40,531 bases of DNA from Candidatus Rhodoferax odensensis. GTDB taxonomy: Bacteria; Pseudomonadota; Gammaproteobacteria; Burkholderiales; Burkholderiaceae_C. Positions 37,772-40,531 of this stretch are shown one piece after another. The stretch covers positions 1 through 40,531 of the forward strand of contig JADKDJ010000002.1 in NCBI GenBank assembly GCA_016718405.1. The letters are read 5' to 3'. Both the position numbers and the translations under genes were made by a program. Position 1 is the stretch's first letter. The number at the start of each line of letters is the position of its first letter. The notes beneath the pieces are model-generated. The model made no database searches. It worked only from the letters and a program-made list of their open reading frames with translations, and had not been told where the DNA came from.

Positions 37772-38458
37772 ATGGGGTCTCAGAACATGTTGTCGGGGCG
37801 AGAACTTCGCGTGGCGGTGGCTGCAGCGGCAGCCCTGTGCGGATGGGCGAGCCCGGGCCATGGCCAGATCCTCTCCAACGGTGCCGAGGCCGGCGCCAGC
37901 GATTCACGTCCCCTGTCGCCGCTGCAAGGCCCGGTGTCGACCGGCAGCAAGAGTCTCGACATCCTGCTCGACGCGCGGGTGTCCAGTGCGCAGGCCGCCA
38001 GCGCACCGCAAGGCGGTGGCGCCATCGGCAATGGAGTGCCAGAGATCTTGCGTGGCCCCGAAGCGCTGTCCAAGGCCGAGCAGCAGGGCTTCAAGGATGC
38101 ATTGCTGCGCGAGGCCGTCAATACGGCAGAGCTTGAAGCGCGGCGGCAGGAGCGTGAGGCGCAGTTTCATCCGCAGCGCGATGAGCAAAGCCGGCGCATG
38201 TCTGTCAATGCAGAACCCAGCCCAGGCGGCGGCTCAGAGGCCGAGCCCAGCGAGGGTCGGGTGACGGATGGCTTCATCCTGTTCCTGCGCGAGAACCGCT
38301 ACTGGATCCTGGTGATCGCGGCGGGCACGGCCATGCTGGTGTGGATCAAGTCGTCTCGCATGGACGCGCGGCGCGGCGGCCTGCCCAAGCGGGTCGACGG
38401 CAGCGCGGCGACTGTGGCCCGGCGATCACACCGACACAAGACGCGCCCGCGCCGTTGA
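37772..38458 (+). CDS. Membrane protein of unknown function (signal sequence, disordered linker, one C-terminal helix)
   Basis: About 228 residues. The N-terminus (LRVAVAAAAALCGWASPGHG) is a signal or anchor sequence. The middle is rich in Gly, Ser, Ala, Glu and Arg and probably disordered or helical (EALSKAEQQGFKDALLREAV; ELEARRQEREAQF). YWILVIAAGTAMLVWI near residue 175 is a membrane helix, and a very basic tail (RRSHRHKTRPRR) should be cytoplasmic. ATG 37772 or ATG 37787 may be used. No family is recognised. It sits 50 bases after the VanZ fusion, so it may be co-transcribed and help that enzyme (inference). Confidence 0.65.
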   Translation: MGSQNMLSGRELRVAVAAAAALCGWASPGHGQILSNGAEAGASDSRPLSPLQGPVSTGSKSLDILLDARVSSAQAASAPQGGGAIGNGVPEILRGPEALSKAEQQGFKDALLREAVNTAELEARRQEREAQFHPQRDEQSRRMSVNAEPSPGGGSEAEPSEGRVTDGFILFLRENRYWILVIAAGTAMLVWIKSSRMDARRGGLPKRVDGSAATVARRSHRHKTRPRR

Positions 38459-38711
38459 GGGGCTTGTCGGCATGTCGAAGAATCTTACAGGGCTGGCTTT
38501 CCAAAGGCGCTTGGCGCGCTGTCCCGTACGGCACCGCCAGCGTCCCTTGATCGCGGGGGGGCCGATGGCTTGGCCACCGTGCGGCGACTCAAAGGCGATG
38601 AACACGCGCAAAATGCCCCGAAGGGTCTGCGCTTGACGCTGTTTGCGCGTGTCAGTGCCCGCGCACGGCAAGGCATGATTGCCTCTGCGGGTGAGGGGTA
38701 ACGCGAACCCA

Positions 38712-38727
38712 TGGCGTGATAATTGCA
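38712..38727 (+). promoter_or_regulatory. Sigma-54 (RpoN) type -24/-12 promoter of the HPr-rel-A module
   Basis: TGGCGTGATAATTGCA matches TGGCAC-N5-TTGCA except for the AC of the -24 box, with exact GG-N10-GC spacing. Transcription would start near 38739, giving a leader of about 22 bases that contains AGGAG (38750-38754) six bases before ATG 38761. The other part of this 302-base gap, 38459-38711, shows no gene or repeat that I can support. Confidence 0.65.
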
Positions 38728-38760
38728 TTGGTGCAAGCCAATTCGGCTTAGGAGTGCGCG

Positions 38761-39264
38761 ATGAGCGATAGACAACAAGAATCAGGCGAGATGGTCAGTG
38801 CGCGCAGGCGCGTGTTCGGGGTGCATTTGTCGCCCCAACAGTGTTGACGCTTTACAGCGGGGGCGCCCTGGCGGCCAGCTCGTCCAAGCTGCGGTGCATT
38901 GCCAGTCAAAACGTGGCGCCCATCACCACAGGGGCTGCCATCGCAGTGGACACCACCAATTCCACCTACGTTCGAGTGCAGTTGTACGTGGTGGGCGGCA
39001 TCTACTACGTGCGGGGCGAGGATTTGCCGGTGGCCCGGGTGAACAGCCTGCCAACCACGAGTCAGGCGCAAACCTTCGACATCGGGACAAATGCCTTGAC
39101 CGGCTCGCCGGTCTCGACCCCGGCTGGTCTGGCACCCGCAACCCAGTATGCGGTTCTCCGCATTGATTCCACCGGCACGGTGGTGGGCGTCGGCGCCGGC
39201 TCCGGGGGGCCGCGATCAGCAAGTCTTGCTGGACCTCGTTCACGATCTGATCGCGTGTGGATGA
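38761..39264 (+). CDS. Small exported protein of the HPr-rel-A module, Tat-like signal (frame-disrupted)
   Basis: AGGAG with a six-base spacer fixes ATG 38761. MSDRQQESGEMVSARRRVFG has a twin-arginine-like RRRVF. After a frame change near 38820 comes a hydrophobic stretch (TVLTLYSGGALAAS) ending in an Ala-x-Ala-like cleavage site, which is a Tat-type signal by appearance. The mature part (RCIASQNVAPITTGAAIAVD, YVVGGIYYVRGEDLPVARV) is beta-rich and unrecognised. A second slip near 39210 leads to QQVLLDLVHDLIACG and TGA 39262-39264, which overlaps the next start by eight bases. It is the first gene after the RpoN-like promoter and is a candidate client of the PqqD-like protein and kinase (inference). 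Confidence 0.65.
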
Positions 39265-39536
39265 CGCAACCAGATTCCGCCCCACCGCTGGCCTGTCGGT
39301 TGAGCCTTTGGGGGATGGTTGGGTTGCGTTCAGCCCGCTCTCGGGTGAGACCATGTTCCTCAACGATCAATCGGCGGCCATCGTTGAGGTCCTGTCCGGA
39401 CGCGCCAGCCGACATTCAAGCGGTGTGCGCGGCCTTGTCAGACGACGCCCAAGTGAGCCTTGAGCAGGTGACCGAGATCATCGGTCAGTCCTGGTCTCAG
39501 TTGGTCGAAGGCGGTTTGATCGTCGCAGTGCCTTGA
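39257..39536 (+). CDS. HPr-rel-A system PqqD-family peptide chaperone (one frameshift)
   Basis: The protein of about 92 residues starts at GTG 39257. VEPLGDGWVAFSPLSGETMF and LNDQSAAIVEVLS match the PqqD fold, which binds a peptide substrate for a partner enzyme. After a frame change near 39405 the last part reads APADIQAVCAALSDDAQVSL and IGQSWSQLVEGGLIVAVP. It belongs to the PqqD subfamily named for co-occurrence with HprK-related kinase A. The stop overlaps the kinase start as ATGA-type (39533). Its peptide partner is unknown; the neighbour upstream is the obvious candidate. Confidence 0.85.
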
Positions 39537-40502
39537 GCGCCAGCCGCATTGCCGACCATGACGCAAGCCATTTGCGTCAGATGCTGACAGGCACCGGTCT
39601 CTGGCTGGACATCGGTGCGACGCAGATCCATTTGCGCAGTGATTCGCCGCACCTGGCCTCGCAATTGCAGCGGGTGTACGGGCGCTTTCCGCTGCTTGAC
39701 CGGGCCGACTGGGCCGATCTTCACCTGTCCATTCGGCAAGCCCGGGGATTGCGACGCTGGATGGCGCCACAGGTTTGCTTTCAGTGTGATGGGCAGACGC
39801 CCTTTGAGCCCTTTTCGGCGGACAGCCCTTGCCGATGATGGAGTGGGGCAGCAATTGGCTCATTGGCAACCGGCTGAACCACTTGCTCTTGTTTCACTCG
39901 GGCGTGGTGGAGCGCGACGGGCTTGTCACTGGTGATGCCCGCCATTCCAGGCTCGGGCAAGAGCACGCTCACGGCTGGCTTGTCCCTGAGCGGCTGGCGC
40001 CTCTTGTCCGATGAGTTCGGTGCGCTGGATCCGCTGCAGCATGAGTTCAGGCCATGCTCAAGCCCATTGCATTGAAGAATCAGTCGATCGAGGTGATCCA
40101 GCGCTTTGCGCCCCACGCGCACATGGGGCCCGAGTTCCCCAAGACACGCAAGGGCACTGTGGCCCACCTGGCGGCCGAGTTGGACTCGGTGGATCGGCGA
40201 CACGAAGCTGCGCGCCCTGGGGGCCGTGCCTGCCTCACTGGCAAGCAGGCAGCGCCACCTCGTTGACGCCATGACTGACAGAGCACGGTGTTCTCGTCGC
40301 GGCCTTCAACGCCTTCAACTACCAATTGTTGGGTGAGGTTGGCTTCAGGGCCGTGATGCACCTCACGCGCCGCTGTCTGGGCTGGCAACTCACCTACAGT
40401 GACATTGGCGACGCGATCGACGCCTTGAACCGCTTGTGGCCGCAAGTGGTGGAGCACCACCAGGCGCTGGACATGGCTCGAGCGCAAGGCCCGGCATCTT
40501 GA
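39533..40502 (+). CDS. HprK-related kinase A (strongly frame-disrupted)
   Basis: Joined segments give a kinase related to HPr kinase/phosphorylase, of the type named HprK-related kinase A. The N-terminal part runs from MSASRIADHDASHLRQ to WMAPQVCF, then PMMEWGSNWLIGNRLNHLLL and FHSGVVERDG. The P-loop PAIPGSGKSTLTAGLSLSG follows (Walker A codons 39950-39967), then LLSDEFGALD as the Walker B-like acidic segment. IALKNQSIEVIQRF and the C-terminal FNAFNYQLLGEVGFRAVMHL and SDIGDAIDALNRLWPQVV close the gene. Frame changes lie near 39828, 39925, 40047, 40195 and 40285-40300. TGA 40500-40502 ends the gene. It may phosphorylate a serine on a partner protein; the partner is not known. Confidence 0.82.
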
Positions 40503-40531
40503 GCGCCGTGCCATCCCGATTTGCGTGGCTG
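40499..40531 (+). CDS. Possible start of the next gene (partial)
   Basis: A TTG at 40499 overlaps the kinase stop and opens a frame that runs to the window edge, reading MSAVPSRFAWL. In HPr-rel-A modules a nucleotidyltransferase-like gene commonly follows. Ten codons are too few to identify it. Confidence 0.25.
   Translation, partial: MSAVPSRFAWL

Noticed and set aside
38459..38711. Search for a small gene or RNA between the membrane protein and the HPr-rel-A module
   Set aside because: Only short shadow frames were found, with no ribosome site, signal peptide or convincing hairpin.

Overview
The window is a high-GC, gene-dense stretch of a chromosome, most likely from a betaproteobacterium of the order Burkholderiales (Rubrivivax/Leptothrix/Ideonella-like). 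It is the downstream part of an exosortase A (XrtA/EpsH)-associated exopolysaccharide locus. The taxonomic guess rests on the gene families and base composition only. Several families recognisable here occur mainly in XrtA/PEP-CTERM genomes: the amidotransferase, two glycosyltransferases, the O-ligase, hydrolases 1 and 2, the ACP, the acyl-CoA ligase and the PLP decarboxylase. XrtA itself, the chain-length and export proteins and the PrsK/PrsR regulators are not in the window.

Layout. 1-3765 (+): an N-terminally incomplete nucleotide-sugar dehydrogenase, an AlgI-like MBOAT O-acyltransferase and an SGNH hydrolase. 3762-12069 (+): a glycosyltransferase, a glutamine-dependent amidotransferase, two more glycosyltransferases, a PaaK/CapK-like ligase and an O-antigen-ligase-like protein. 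12180-14855 (-): a membrane-anchored heparinase II/III-like lyase and a small unknown gene. 14968-20740 (+): a glycosyltransferase, a Wzx-like flippase, a sugar aminotransferase, a fused acetyltransferase/3,4-ketoisomerase (dTDP-3-acetamido-3,6-dideoxyhexose pathway) and a family 2 glycosyltransferase. 20976-23384 (+): two secreted PEP-CTERM proteins. 23393-29832 (-): one operon running ACP, hydrolase 2, hydrolase 1, glycosyltransferase, GNAT protein, asparagine-synthase-like protein, TPR protein. 30016-33883 (+): acyl-CoA ligase, GalU and PLP decarboxylase, divergent from the ACP operon. 34020-40502 (+): a secreted unknown, a giant VanZ/O-antigen-ligase fusion, a membrane protein of unknown role, and an HPr-rel-A module (exported protein, PqqD-like chaperone, HprK-related kinase).

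How the genes work together (inference). Nucleotide sugars, including a uronic acid, a 3-acetamido sugar and UDP-glucose, are polymerised by at least six glycosyltransferases. The repeat unit is flipped by the Wzx-like protein and joined by the ligase-like membrane proteins. It may be decorated by O-acetylation (MBOAT and SGNH) and amidation (AsnB-like enzymes). The ACP, ligase, decarboxylase and hydrolase set looks like a small acyl or amine pathway feeding a further modification whose chemistry is not established.

Quality caveat. Many genes are split by single-base frame changes although start/stop overlaps between neighbours stay intact. I read most of these as sequence errors rather than pseudogenes and give whole-gene spans. 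No tRNA, rRNA, CRISPR array or insertion sequence was seen.
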